A stretch of 14,137 nt of DNA from Thermoplasmata archaeon (GCA_021845155.1 JAKBSB010000014.1:1-14137); one strand, 5' to 3'. Positions 7,489 through 14,137 are shown, counted from the first letter of the stretch. Notes: a model not told the origin generated them from the letters alone. A program made the numbers and translations.

Positions 7489-7654
7489 GCAGCCATGGAA
7501 ACCATGGAAGGTTCAGGAACGCTATTTCACAAAGGAACAGCTCAGATCAAATCCTGCGCTGAGAAAATTCAGGAGGATTCGAACAATTTTTCTAGTTCTG
7601 AACCCGATCCTGACCGCTGCAGTTCTTCTGGTGTTTGTAACTGGGGTGCTTTAA
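7481..7654 (+). CDS. Small single-helix membrane protein encoded in the ATP synthase operon
   Basis: A 57-codon frame starts at TTG (7481-7483), overlaps the D-subunit stop by 8 bases and ends with TAA at 7652-7654, sharing one base with the ATG of subunit H. AAGGAGG lies 9 bases before the TTG. The product begins (M)YRQPWKPWKVQERYFTKEQL, basic and Trp-rich, and ends in a hydrophobic helix (about 36-57) containing FLVLNPILTAAVLLVFVTG, so it is probably tail-anchored. Linkage on both sides by coupled start/stop arrangements, and a coherent basic-then-membrane profile, argue that it is real. The competing frame (an N-terminal extension of H from ATG 7495) reads as Ser/Cys-rich nonsense. I do not recognise the family; its position after D recalls the small ahaG of Methanosarcina, but homology is not shown. 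Confidence 0.6.
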   Translation: MYRQPWKPWKVQERYFTKEQLRSNPALRKFRRIRTIFLVLNPILTAAVLLVFVTGVL

Positions 7655-7980
7655 TGACCGACGATCTTGAAAAACTTAAACTGATTCGGGAAGCTGAGGA
7701 TGCTTCAAACATTGAAATAGCAAAAGCACGCAGGGAATACGAGGAGAGACTGTCAGATTTCAGTAAGGATCTGGAAACCGAAGTCCAGAATTATAGCCTG
7801 AAAACTCAGGAAAAATTCAGAAAGAACATTGAATCATTCAAATCAGATCTTGATAAAAAATGCGTGGAAATCAGGGAAAGAGGAAAATTGAAGGCGGCAA
7901 GACTTTCCCTGAGAATCAGTGACAGGGAAATTGAAAACATGGTAGAGAAGGCTCTCAGGGAATATATTAAAGAGGACTGA
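7654..7980 (+). CDS. atpH: A-type ATP synthase subunit H (peripheral stalk coiled coil)
   Basis: The 108-residue product starts MTDDLEKLKLIREAEDASNI and is almost entirely charged heptads (AKARREYEERLSDFSKDLET), ending in a short amphipathic segment (DREIENMVEKALREYIKED). This is the pattern of subunit H, which winds around subunit E to form the two peripheral stalks. I chose ATG 7654 over the longer in-frame ATG at 7495. The 53 extra residues look non-coding in that frame, a different frame over the same bases encodes a plausible membrane protein, and GGGGTG lies 5 bases before 7654. The start overlaps the preceding stop (TAATG). H ends just before subunit I, which its stalk contacts. Coiled-coil proteins are hard to assign by sequence alone; position supports the call. 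Confidence 0.8.
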   Translation: MTDDLEKLKLIREAEDASNIEIAKARREYEERLSDFSKDLETEVQNYSLKTQEKFRKNIESFKSDLDKKCVEIRERGKLKAARLSLRISDREIENMVEKALREYIKED

Positions 7981-7982
7981 TA

Positions 7983-9983
7983 ATGGTACTTTATCCGGAG
8001 AAGATGTCCAGGGTCAGGATCATCGGGTCCAATTCAAGGAGACACTCCATCATAACCTCCATACATGATGCCGGATTCCTGCAGCTTGAACCTGTCGATC
8101 CTGCCATAGAAAAGATGCTGGATCGGGGAGTTTCAGGCGATATGTACAGAAGGATCTCAACACTCCTCCAGAGATTCAGGGGTTATGAGATGATGCTCCC
8201 ACCTGTGGAGGTGAACAGCAGGATGGAGACACCTTCCCCTGAACAACTTATTGAAGAGACCGAACAGATCAACATAGGTTCGGATCTGGAATCACTTAAG
8301 GATTCCGAAACAGATATACAGGCTGAACTGAAGGAGATCTCAATGAGACTCCATGCACTGGATCTTATAGATGAGCTGAATTACGATCTTTCAATATATA
8401 ACAATTCATTTGTGACCTCATATGTTGCAATTTCAATGGAGGATAAAATTTCACCAGAAGCAATAAAACAGAGGATTCCGGATGCATCCGTCTTCCCTTT
8501 GCCATCTGGAAATTTCATAGTTTCGATTCCGGAAAGGCTGGAATCGGATTTTGGAAAGGCAGCAAGCGACCTTTCACTGGATATTCTACACATACCTGTT
8601 ATGTCAGGAAAACCCCAAGATTACAGGGCTATGCTGATTGAGAAGAAAACCATGGCTGAATCCCACCTCAAGGAAATCAGGGAAGATCTCATGGATATGT
8701 CCCGATCGTATTATCAGAAGGTGGTCCAGTACAGGGAAGCCCTGGAAATAGAGGCAAGGAAACTGGATGTATCCGAAAAACTTTCATCAACAAAAGATGT
8801 ATTTGTAATGGAGGGCTGGATTCCAACAAAACAGGTGAATACACTGAGTGGAATCGTTGAAAAGGCGTCAGACGGCGCATCTGTCATAAGCATCGTTGAG
8901 ACAAAGGAAGAACCTCCCACCCTGTTCAATAATCCCAGGAAATTCAGGGTATTTGAGTTCTTTGTGAGATTCTATTCACTTCCGCAATCGAACGAATTCG
9001 ATCCAACCGTAATTTTTGCCATCATCTTTCCCATTTTCTTTGGGATAATGGTTGGAGACTGGGGTTATGGGCTCATAATACTTCTTGGTGCATTATGGCT
9101 GGTGAAGAGGATTGATCATCCCAGGGCACACTCACTGGTTCCAAAAAAATTAAGTTCATTTGCCCTTACTGTGCTTGGGAAGAATCCCCTCAGGATACTT
9201 GGGAAAACTCTGATTCCCGGTTCAATACTTGCAATAATAGTTGGGCTTATGTTCAACAACTTTTTCGGATTTCCCATCCTTCCGGTTACACTTTTCCAGA
9301 CATCTACCGGTTTTTCCGGGGCACACATTGGTCCCTTCCCACCAACTCCAACTGTCATCTTCCATGTCAGCATCATAATTCCAAAACTTCTGCTGTTTTC
9401 TGGGTACATAGGCCTTGCCATGGTAACCTTCGGGCTTATCCTGGGCTTTATCAATGAGATGGGAAGAAAACATAAAAGAGGAGCAGCCGGTAAGATAGGA
9501 TGGATATTGCTTGCATGGGGAATAGCCATATTTGGGCTGAATCTCATACACCATAACACATCACTTAATCCCGCAGTAAGCCTCACCACCCCCATAGCTG
9601 TTGGCCTGATATTTGCAGGTCTCATAACCGTAATAGCCACGGAAAAGGCAAGAGGAGCAATGGAGATACCTTCCATAATCAGCCATGTGCTCTCCTACAC
9701 CAGGATACTTGGAATACTTCTTGCATCTGTTGTGCTGGCGCAGGTCATTGATCTCATATTCATGAAAGGTGTTGAAAAATCACCCCTTCTAGCTGTTGTG
9801 GGAATATTAATACTCATATTCGGGCAGCTGTTCAACCTGGTCATAGCAATATTTGAACCGGGCATACAGGGGGCAAGGCTTCTTTATGTAGAATTCTTTT
9901 CAAAATTCTACAACGGCAATGGAAAATATTTCAGGCCATTCCGTTCGGTAAGGAGATATACAGTCGAACGAGAGGAGAAATAA
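7983..9983 (+). CDS. atpI: A-type ATP synthase subunit I (a), membrane ion channel
   Basis: The 666-residue product has the two-part build of V/A-type subunit a. Residues about 1-330 are soluble and helical (begins MVLYPEKMSRVRIIGSNSRR), forming the cytoplasmic arm that holds the peripheral stalks. About 335-640 contain a series of hydrophobic segments, with the family signature FAIIFPIFFGIMVGDWGYGL near 347-366. HVLSYTRILGILLASVVLAQ lies near 568-587, and Arg574 there is the expected essential arginine facing the c-ring glutamate. Length is in the usual 620-700 range. It closes the operon, unlike Methanosarcina, where the I gene precedes K. Its stop is 3 nt from the stop of the convergent egtD. 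Confidence 0.93.
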   Translation: MVLYPEKMSRVRIIGSNSRRHSIITSIHDAGFLQLEPVDPAIEKMLDRGVSGDMYRRISTLLQRFRGYEMMLPPVEVNSRMETPSPEQLIEETEQINIGSDLESLKDSETDIQAELKEISMRLHALDLIDELNYDLSIYNNSFVTSYVAISMEDKISPEAIKQRIPDASVFPLPSGNFIVSIPERLESDFGKAASDLSLDILHIPVMSGKPQDYRAMLIEKKTMAESHLKEIREDLMDMSRSYYQKVVQYREALEIEARKLDVSEKLSSTKDVFVMEGWIPTKQVNTLSGIVEKASDGASVISIVETKEEPPTLFNNPRKFRVFEFFVRFYSLPQSNEFDPTVIFAIIFPIFFGIMVGDWGYGLIILLGALWLVKRIDHPRAHSLVPKKLSSFALTVLGKNPLRILGKTLIPGSILAIIVGLMFNNFFGFPILPVTLFQTSTGFSGAHIGPFPPTPTVIFHVSIIIPKLLLFSGYIGLAMVTFGLILGFINEMGRKHKRGAAGKIGWILLAWGIAIFGLNLIHHNTSLNPAVSLTTPIAVGLIFAGLITVIATEKARGAMEIPSIISHVLSYTRILGILLASVVLAQVIDLIFMKGVEKSPLLAVVGILILIFGQLFNLVIAIFEPGIQGARLLYVEFFSKFYNGNGKYFRPFRSVRRYTVEREEK

Positions 9984-9986
9984 GGG

Positions 9987-10958
9987 TCACCCCTGCGTTT
10001 TCCGGAGGAAAAAGAGGCCGAAATACCCACGAGGATCTTTCCATGCTTTTTCAAGAGAAAGTCCATTCCTGTTGGCCATTTTCTCGAACTCAACCTGGTC
10101 GTACTTATATGAATTCTCGGTTTGAATCAATTCACCCTTCCTGAATTTGATAACATTTCTGTCAAGGGTTACCTCCATGTCTTTCAGAGCTTCAAGATGC
10201 ATCTCAATCCTCCCCATTTTACGGTTATAGAAAGCAACGTGCCTGAAGTCATCAGTATCAAGACCTACGCCGAACTCTTTGGCAATTCGTGTAATGAGGT
10301 TCAGGTTGAATCTCGCCGTTATGCCCTTTGAATCGTTGTATGCAGCCTCCAGTATTGCAGGATCCTTTTTCAGGTCAACCCCTATTATCACACCGTCTTC
10401 AGGACCCAGCATATCCATTACATTCCAGAGAAATGCCGAAGCGTCCTCTGGTTCGAAATTTCCTATTGTTGAACCCAGGAAGAGGGCAATGATATTGCCT
10501 GTAAGATGAAGAAATGGAATCTCAAATTTTGTTGTATAGTCCACACAGAGAGCAACTATCTTGAGATGATGGTAACGTTCAGAGAGTCTCTTTGCGGTTT
10601 CCTCAAGTTGCGCTGCCGAAATGTCCAGCGGCACGTATGTGGATATGCCGCTGCAGTGATCCAGTATTTCAGTGGTCTTGCTGGAACCGCCACTTCCGTA
10701 TTCCACAAGTGCGCTTCCATCCTGGAAAAGTGAACATATATCGTCAATGTTGTTCCTGAGGATCATCCTTTCTGTTCTTGTTGGGTAGTATTCCTCAAGT
10801 TCCGTGATCCTGTCAAATAGAACGGAACCGGTTCTGTCATAAAAGAACTTGGGGCTGATCTCCTTTGGCGTTTTCAGAAGCCCGATTATGATCTCTTCCC
10901 TGAACTGTGCCACTTTCGGTTTCATGTCCACTATCCTGAGATTCTCTGGTGCCTCCAT
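9987..10958 (-). CDS. egtD: L-histidine N-alpha-methyltransferase EgtD (ergothioneine synthesis)
   Basis: EgtD methylates histidine three times with S-adenosylmethionine to make hercynine. The 323-residue length is nearly that of mycobacterial EgtD. Family signatures are all visible: KFFYDRTGSVLFDRITELEE-YYPTRTE (about 37-63), the SAM loop VEYGSGGSSKTTEIL (85-99), LGSTIGNF (161-168), YNDSKGITARFNLNLI (207-222), and TENSYKY (280-286), where Glu281 and Ser283 correspond to the substrate-amine ligands Glu282/Ser284 of the mycobacterial enzyme. There is no sulfur-transfer domain, so it is not a fused ovothiol-type protein. The ATG overlaps the stop of egtB by one base (TGATG), so the two are translated together. 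The call is strong; the natural substrate is inferred from motif conservation. Confidence 0.93.
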   Translation of the reverse strand: MEAPENLRIVDMKPKVAQFREEIIIGLLKTPKEISPKFFYDRTGSVLFDRITELEEYYPTRTERMILRNNIDDICSLFQDGSALVEYGSGGSSKTTEILDHCSGISTYVPLDISAAQLEETAKRLSERYHHLKIVALCVDYTTKFEIPFLHLTGNIIALFLGSTIGNFEPEDASAFLWNVMDMLGPEDGVIIGVDLKKDPAILEAAYNDSKGITARFNLNLITRIAKEFGVGLDTDDFRHVAFYNRKMGRIEMHLEALKDMEVTLDRNVIKFRKGELIQTENSYKYDQVEFEKMANRNGLSLEKAWKDPRGYFGLFFLRKTQG

Positions 10959-12217
10959 CAGAGATCACCGGCAAGCCTTATTCCGCTGAATTCCCATCTT
11001 TTCTCCGGCTGGAAGAAATTCCTGTAAGTTGTCCTGATATGATCGGATGGTGTGACGCAGGAACCTCCTCTCAAGACCATCTGGTTTGCCATGAACTTGT
11101 GGTTGTATTCACCCACTGATCCTGGAAGAGGGGAACTTCCGGGATATGGAACATATGGACTCTGTGTCCATTCCCAGAGATCTCCCAGAGCCTGTTTAGA
11201 TGGAGTGTCTCTCCTGGAAAGTGGTAAAGGGTGAAGGTTCCAAGCCTCCATGAAATTACTGAACGGTTCAGCCTTAAATCCGGAAAATGCAACTTCCCAT
11301 TCATCCTCCCTGGGAAGCCTTTTTCCAGACCAGGTTGCGAATGCATTTGCCTCGTAGAAGCTCACATGCGAAACTGGTTCGTCAAGCACCATTTCACGAA
11401 GCCCGGAAAGAGTGAAAATTTTCCATCCATTTCCATCCTCAACCCAGTAAAGAGGAGCTTTCCAGTTATTCTTCCTGGATACACCCAGACCGTCTGAAAG
11501 CCAGTATGATGGGTTCTGGTAACCCCCATCATCCATGAACTTCAGGTATTCCCGGTTTGTAACCAGCCTGTCAGAAATCTCAAACCCGTCAAGCCAGACC
11601 CTGTGTCTTGGGGTTTCGTTGTCAAATGCGAATCCATTGCCGGAATGCCCTATTTCAAAAAGTCCCGGTTCGAATCTGCTGTATTCCATGGCACCTGAGG
11701 ATGCTTCGACAATAGGTTTCCTGTCCATATACTGGGGAAAAGAGGGATTGTTGAAGAAGTTGTATTTGATGTCCATTAACATAAGTTCCTGATGCTGTTC
11801 TTCATGGTTTATCCCAAGTTCAATAACGGAAAGCGCTTCTTCACTTTCCAGTGATTCAATACTGGATGCAATGTCATTCTCAATTTTCATTCTGTATTCA
11901 AGAATCCTGTCCACACCTGGCCTGGACTGTGTACCCCTGATCCTTTTTGGAAAGTAATTTCCTATGGTCTCATAGTATGAATTGAACAGGTAATCAAATG
12001 AAGGATCGAACACAGAATAGCCCTTCACGAACTTACTGAGAACAAACTTCTCAAAGAACCACGTGGTATGAGCAAGATGCCACCTCATGGGACTTGTATC
12101 CTGCCCACACTGTATGACCATATCCTCCACAGCCAAGGGCTCAACTATTTTCAGAGTTCTATCTCTTACTCTGTAGAATCTGTCAAAAACGTCTGATTTT
12201 TTATCACTGGAGGCCAT
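10958..12217 (-). CDS. egtB: EgtB-type iron-dependent sulfoxide synthase (ergothioneine synthesis)
   Basis: EgtB joins the C2 of the hercynine imidazole to a thiol using O2 and non-haem iron. Counting from ATG 12217, the 419-residue protein has an N-terminal DinB-like helical domain with WHLAHTTWFFE (His50) and NHEEQHQEL (His138, His142), the three expected iron ligands. LFNSYYETIG and GTQSRPGVDRILEYR are typical EgtB segments. The C-terminal FGE-sulfatase-like domain (about 190-419) ends VLRGGSCVTP and RNFFQPEKRWEFSGIRLA. No egtA, egtC or egtE is in the window, so cysteine rather than gamma-glutamylcysteine may be the sulfur donor, but this is only inference. A TTG at 12232 would add five residues; I prefer ATG 12217, with an A/T-rich box about 29 bases upstream fitting a leaderless transcript. 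Confidence 0.88.
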   Translation of the reverse strand: MASSDKKSDVFDRFYRVRDRTLKIVEPLAVEDMVIQCGQDTSPMRWHLAHTTWFFEKFVLSKFVKGYSVFDPSFDYLFNSYYETIGNYFPKRIRGTQSRPGVDRILEYRMKIENDIASSIESLESEEALSVIELGINHEEQHQELMLMDIKYNFFNNPSFPQYMDRKPIVEASSGAMEYSRFEPGLFEIGHSGNGFAFDNETPRHRVWLDGFEISDRLVTNREYLKFMDDGGYQNPSYWLSDGLGVSRKNNWKAPLYWVEDGNGWKIFTLSGLREMVLDEPVSHVSFYEANAFATWSGKRLPREDEWEVAFSGFKAEPFSNFMEAWNLHPLPLSRRDTPSKQALGDLWEWTQSPYVPYPGSSPLPGSVGEYNHKFMANQMVLRGGSCVTPSDHIRTTYRNFFQPEKRWEFSGIRLAGDL

Positions 12218-12239
12218 GGATATAAAATACAATCGAGAC

Positions 12240-12602
12240 TGATAATAATTACGAATTTCATGGGATGAAGATGAATATGTAAAATATCGTGGGTCGAGTA
12301 ATAATGCACCAAAATCAATAACGCAATCCAGAATATTACTGATCTCTGGAACTCGATGAACCTTTGATCGTTCCTCTTTACTGGGAATTCTAGGATAATT
12401 AAAGTTAGGAGATGTTACCCCATCTATGGCAAATAAATAAAGCCCTCGTTTTCGTGCTGATAAATGGAAAAATCAATAGAACAGCACTCCAGGGAATCTC
12501 ATCGTCATCAGTGGGACTTTCCCAATCGGGAACATTAAACTGACAGAAAGGTGAAACTATCGGGTGATCCGGGAAGACTTTACTCTGGCCATAGAATGTC
12601 AT
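12240..12602 (-). pseudogene. Probable frameshifted DDE-transposase remnant
   Basis: This stretch lies upstream of egtB and holds no intact gene, but two overlapping minus-strand frames read like consecutive parts of one protein. The first starts at ATG 12602 (MTFYGQSKVFPDHPIVSPFC) and runs through DDDEIPWSAVLLIFPF before losing sense and stopping at 12405. The second frame is open from 12472 and reads HLSARKRGLYLFAIDGVTSP, then NFNYPRIPSKEE. The joined form, W-S-A-V-L-L-I-F-P-F followed by R-G-L-Y-L-F-A-I-D-G, resembles the helix plus first catalytic Asp strand of DDE transposases. This second frame is also the egtB frame and stays open into egtB, but it has no start codon before the TTG at 12232. 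No terminal repeats were found. The resemblance is moderate only. Confidence 0.3.
12241..12250 (-). promoter_or_regulatory. Possible TATA box of the egtB-egtD operon
   Basis: On the minus strand the A/T-rich stretch AATTATTATC is centred about 29 bases before the preferred egtB ATG at 12217, the distance expected for a leaderless archaeal transcript. A second A/T run, TATTTTATAT, at 12221-12230 is too close to that ATG to serve it. No Shine-Dalgarno-like sequence precedes the ATG. Confidence 0.35.
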
Positions 12603-13076
12603 TACTTCTATTCATGCCACAATACTGTATATGGAACCGAAAATAGTAACTCTACGTCACAATTCAATCTCTTGCAAGTTGTTATGGCTATTCTTAAGGC
12701 TGTTGCAACATTTTATGGCGTACCCTTCTTGACCCCGTTCGGTTTCGTGCAATTTAGCAATCCTAACAATAAAGGGTGGAATTCTGTCACTAATGACCAA
12801 AATGCAGGAGTCAATACAGGGAAGTATTTTCAATACGACAATATTCTTGGTTCCCCGTGGCTTCTATATGTTTTTATTCCTGGGTTCAAGTGGAGTTATT
12901 TGTTCGGTCTTTGGACAAACAGCGATTACTTCAACTATGATCCAAGTTCAAATGCTATAGAAGAGTTTACTTACACTTCAATGATTTGGATAGTGAATCC
13001 TAATGTCAACTACCCTCCTGTATACGGTAGCGTTAACTCGATTAGCTTTTACACAGGAGCTTTGGGGTCAGCGTAG
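12564..13076 (+). CDS. Hypothetical, possibly exported protein, perhaps 5'-truncated
   Basis: I do not recognise this 170-codon product. The GTG start at 12564 has AAAGGTGA about 9 bases upstream, so translation is possible. The first 35 residues overlap, on the opposite strand, the transposase-like remnant and look unlike the rest. The more protein-like part starts near residue 28 (NSNSTSQFNLLQVVMAILKA) and is rich in Asn, Tyr, Phe and Trp (SPWLLYVFIPGFKWSYLFGL), with few charges, as in exported or surface proteins. No clear signal peptide is seen; a later ATG at residue 41 would place a hydrophobic segment at the N terminus. Codon use (TTG, CAA, GGG) differs from the ATPase genes. It is followed 12 nt later by another probable surface protein, suggesting a two-gene unit. 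It may be the C-terminal part of a larger gene. Confidence 0.45.
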   Translation: MIREDFTLAIECHYFYSCHNTVYGTENSNSTSQFNLLQVVMAILKAVATFYGVPFLTPFGFVQFSNPNNKGWNSVTNDQNAGVNTGKYFQYDNILGSPWLLYVFIPGFKWSYLFGLWTNSDYFNYDPSSNAIEEFTYTSMIWIVNPNVNYPPVYGSVNSISFYTGALGSA

Positions 13077-13088
13077 AGGTGTCTCGAT

Positions 13089-13619
13089 ATGGTGATAAGG
13101 TCTAAAGTCACTAAAGTCATAGTGTTGGCTTTACTGTTCGCTTTAGTAAGCTACAGTGTGACCTCAGTGGTTTTTTCTCCGTATACTCTTCCGTTAGAAA
13201 AATTAAAGTCTACAGGGCCCACCGAAGAAAATGCCACGTTTAACTACTCTGGAATGAGCAGCACATATAGCTTAAAATTCATCGCTCCCGATGGCCCTAT
13301 TGGAGCTTCTGTTTCCTTTGCAATTACCGTCGAGATTCAGAAACTTGAACAAAGTGTCAAAGCGCCATTTTCCTCATCATCTATTTCTATAAGTAAGGGA
13401 GATATTGCTTTTCCATCAGGGAAAAATATTCCTTATTCAAGCATCTCGGCAAACAATGGAAGCATATTAGTCGTTTTCAATGGTCTTTCTTCCAGCAATT
13501 ATGGAAACATTACACTAGTTCTTGACCTCGTCATTGTTCCTTCCTGGAGTGTCTGGATTTATCATTTCTCTTCTAGTGCCAAATCTATTTCACTTAATAT
13601 TCCCATGATATTCACGTGA
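13089..13619 (+). CDS. Hypothetical membrane-anchored or secreted protein
   Basis: The 176-residue product is unknown to me. The N terminus (MVIRSKVTKVIVLALLFALV) is basic then hydrophobic to about residue 30, a signal peptide or anchor. The remainder is Ser/Thr/Asn-rich with alternating hydrophobic residues (ITVEIQKLEQ, ITLVLDLVIV), suggesting a beta-sandwich outside the cell. N-x-S/T sequons (NAT, NYS, NGS, NIT) fit archaeal surface N-glycosylation. The start at 13089 is supported by GAGGTG at 13076-13081, which overlaps the stop of the upstream gene, so the two are likely cotranscribed. Codon use again departs from the ATPase genes. Possible roles include pilus-like, S-layer-associated or virus-derived surface protein; none can be chosen from sequence alone. 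Confidence 0.6.
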   Translation: MVIRSKVTKVIVLALLFALVSYSVTSVVFSPYTLPLEKLKSTGPTEENATFNYSGMSSTYSLKFIAPDGPIGASVSFAITVEIQKLEQSVKAPFSSSSISISKGDIAFPSGKNIPYSSISANNGSILVVFNGLSSSNYGNITLVLDLVIVPSWSVWIYHFSSSAKSISLNIPMIFT

Positions 13620-13672
13620 CAGAATGAGCAGATCTTTGAACGACCAATACATAAATGCACATTCCAAATTTT

Positions 13673-13993
13673 CTAATTAGATCGACCCATAACTCCATCT
13701 TTTCCTGGGTAATATGCCATCCAGTATCCCAACACAAGCTCCGAGCTGCCGAATTCATGAATGGACTGACTGTTCTTCACCATAAGGCCATTCTCATTAA
13801 TCTTCACCAGGTACTCCGAAGCCTTTATCCTCTTCCTCTTTTCCCTATCCCACTTTGTGGTATCTTTATACCGGTAATGTTGCTTACTGATCTTCTTTGC
13901 CTCGACCGGTATATACAACTGTTCTCCAACCTTCTTTGCCGCCTCAATGATTTTAGCATCAATGTATACAATAATCCTGTGAATTTTATCCAT
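13673..13993 (-). pseudogene. Transposase N-terminal fragment (IS4/IS1634-like, truncated)
   Basis: The 106-codon minus-strand frame starts at ATG 13993 (MDKIHRIIVYIDAKIIEAAK). It contains HYRYKDTTKWDREKRKRIK followed by SEYLVKINENGLM, the beta-ribbon pattern 'Y-x-Y-x-x-T-x-x-W-D-x-E-K-K-x-x-x' and '(Y/I)-x-x-K-x-x-x-N-G' common at the N terminus of IS4/IS1634-type DDE transposases. HEFGSSELVLGYWMAYYP is like the linker that precedes the catalytic core. The frame then ends at TAG 13675-13673 with none of the D-D-E core present. Full-length relatives are 400 to 600 residues, so most of the protein is missing. Right after the stop, a shifted frame reads DLIRKFGMCIYVLVVQR for about 20 codons, hinting at a frameshift before the deletion. 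The overlapping plus-strand frame is only its shadow. Confidence 0.5.
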
Positions 13994-14137
13994 GAAATAA
14001 GAAAGCAGAGAAGTTATGGGTGTTTCAAGAGATTATACCCTAAAAACTTGAGGAATTAAGGTTAATAGTAAATACATTTGTGGTGAGGACATTCTACTTC
14101 CTGGCAGTGATTGCTATCCTCCGTTCCGGGATAAAAA
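13994..14137. other. Window tail: upstream region of the transposase fragment, no clear gene
   Basis: The segment is A/T-rich up to about 14080 and would hold the promoter or end of the truncated insertion sequence; on the minus strand TAGGGTATAATC, about 35 to 50 bases before the ATG at 13993, is a possible TATA region. A short minus-strand frame enters from the right edge and ends at 14062 (contains CQEVECPHHKC, Cys/His rich). The opposite strand also stays open to the edge. Neither is long enough to assign. Confidence 0.2.

Noticed and set aside
7495..7653. N-terminal extension of subunit H from the ATG at 7495
   Set aside because: The 53 added residues are Ser/Cys-rich and unlike any peripheral-stalk protein; another frame over the same bases encodes a coherent membrane protein with a good ribosome binding site, and H has its own site before 7654.
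9116..9676. 186-codon minus-strand frame inside the subunit I gene
   Set aside because: Antisense to conserved membrane segments of subunit I; its hydrophobic look mirrors the sense sequence.
12433..12542. Plus-strand frame reading INKALVFVLINGKINRTALQ before the hypothetical gene
   Set aside because: It has no start codon and no ribosome binding site, and overlaps the transposase-like remnant on the other strand.
13655..14059. 134-codon plus-strand frame at the right end
   Set aside because: It is the reverse of the transposase fragment, which has a recognisable N-terminal pattern; the plus-strand product has none.
14062..14136. Cys/His-rich minus-strand frame entering from the right edge (CQEVECPHHKC)
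   Set aside because: Only 24 codons are visible and the opposite strand is equally open, so no gene can be claimed.
1..14137. CRISPR array, tRNA or rRNA genes
   Set aside because: No regularly spaced direct repeats and no cloverleaf or rRNA signature were seen on either strand by eye.

Overview
The window comes from an archaeon, most likely of the order Thermoplasmatales. It holds a complete A-type ATP synthase operon whose A-subunit gene carries an intein in its P-loop, as described for Thermoplasma relatives. The c-subunit gene leads the operon and the H and I genes close it. Arginine is read mostly from AGA/AGG and many Ile codons are ATA. Promoters have archaeal TATA boxes, and some genes look leaderless. 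No rRNA, tRNA or CRISPR array is visible.

Region 1 (1-889): the 3' end of a ZPR1-type zinc-finger gene (+) meets a small zinc-ribbon gene (-). The zinc-ribbon gene is cut in two by a roughly 340-bp hairpin-rich insertion that looks like a non-autonomous IS200/IS605-type element with possible omega-RNA-like structure. A strong TATA box then leads into the ATPase operon.

Region 2 (890-9983, +): A-type ATP synthase in the order c(K)-E-C-F-A(intein)-B-D-small membrane protein-H-I. Gaps are 0 to 15 nt and several stop and start codons overlap, so this is probably one transcript. A, B, D and F form the head and central stalk, C links the stalk to the membrane rotor, E and H form the peripheral stalks, and c plus I form the ion-conducting membrane sector. 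A 57-residue single-helix protein that starts at a TTG codon sits between D and H and is easily missed.

Region 3 (9987-12217, -): egtB-egtD, two enzymes of ergothioneine synthesis, overlapping by one base and convergent with the ATPase operon with only 3 nt between stop codons. This pair is unusual for such an archaeon and is probably acquired.

Region 4 (about 12240-14137): a patchwork of a decayed transposase remnant, two adjacent genes for probably exported proteins with different codon use, a truncated transposase N-terminal fragment, and a short tail with no clear gene. This is accessory DNA.
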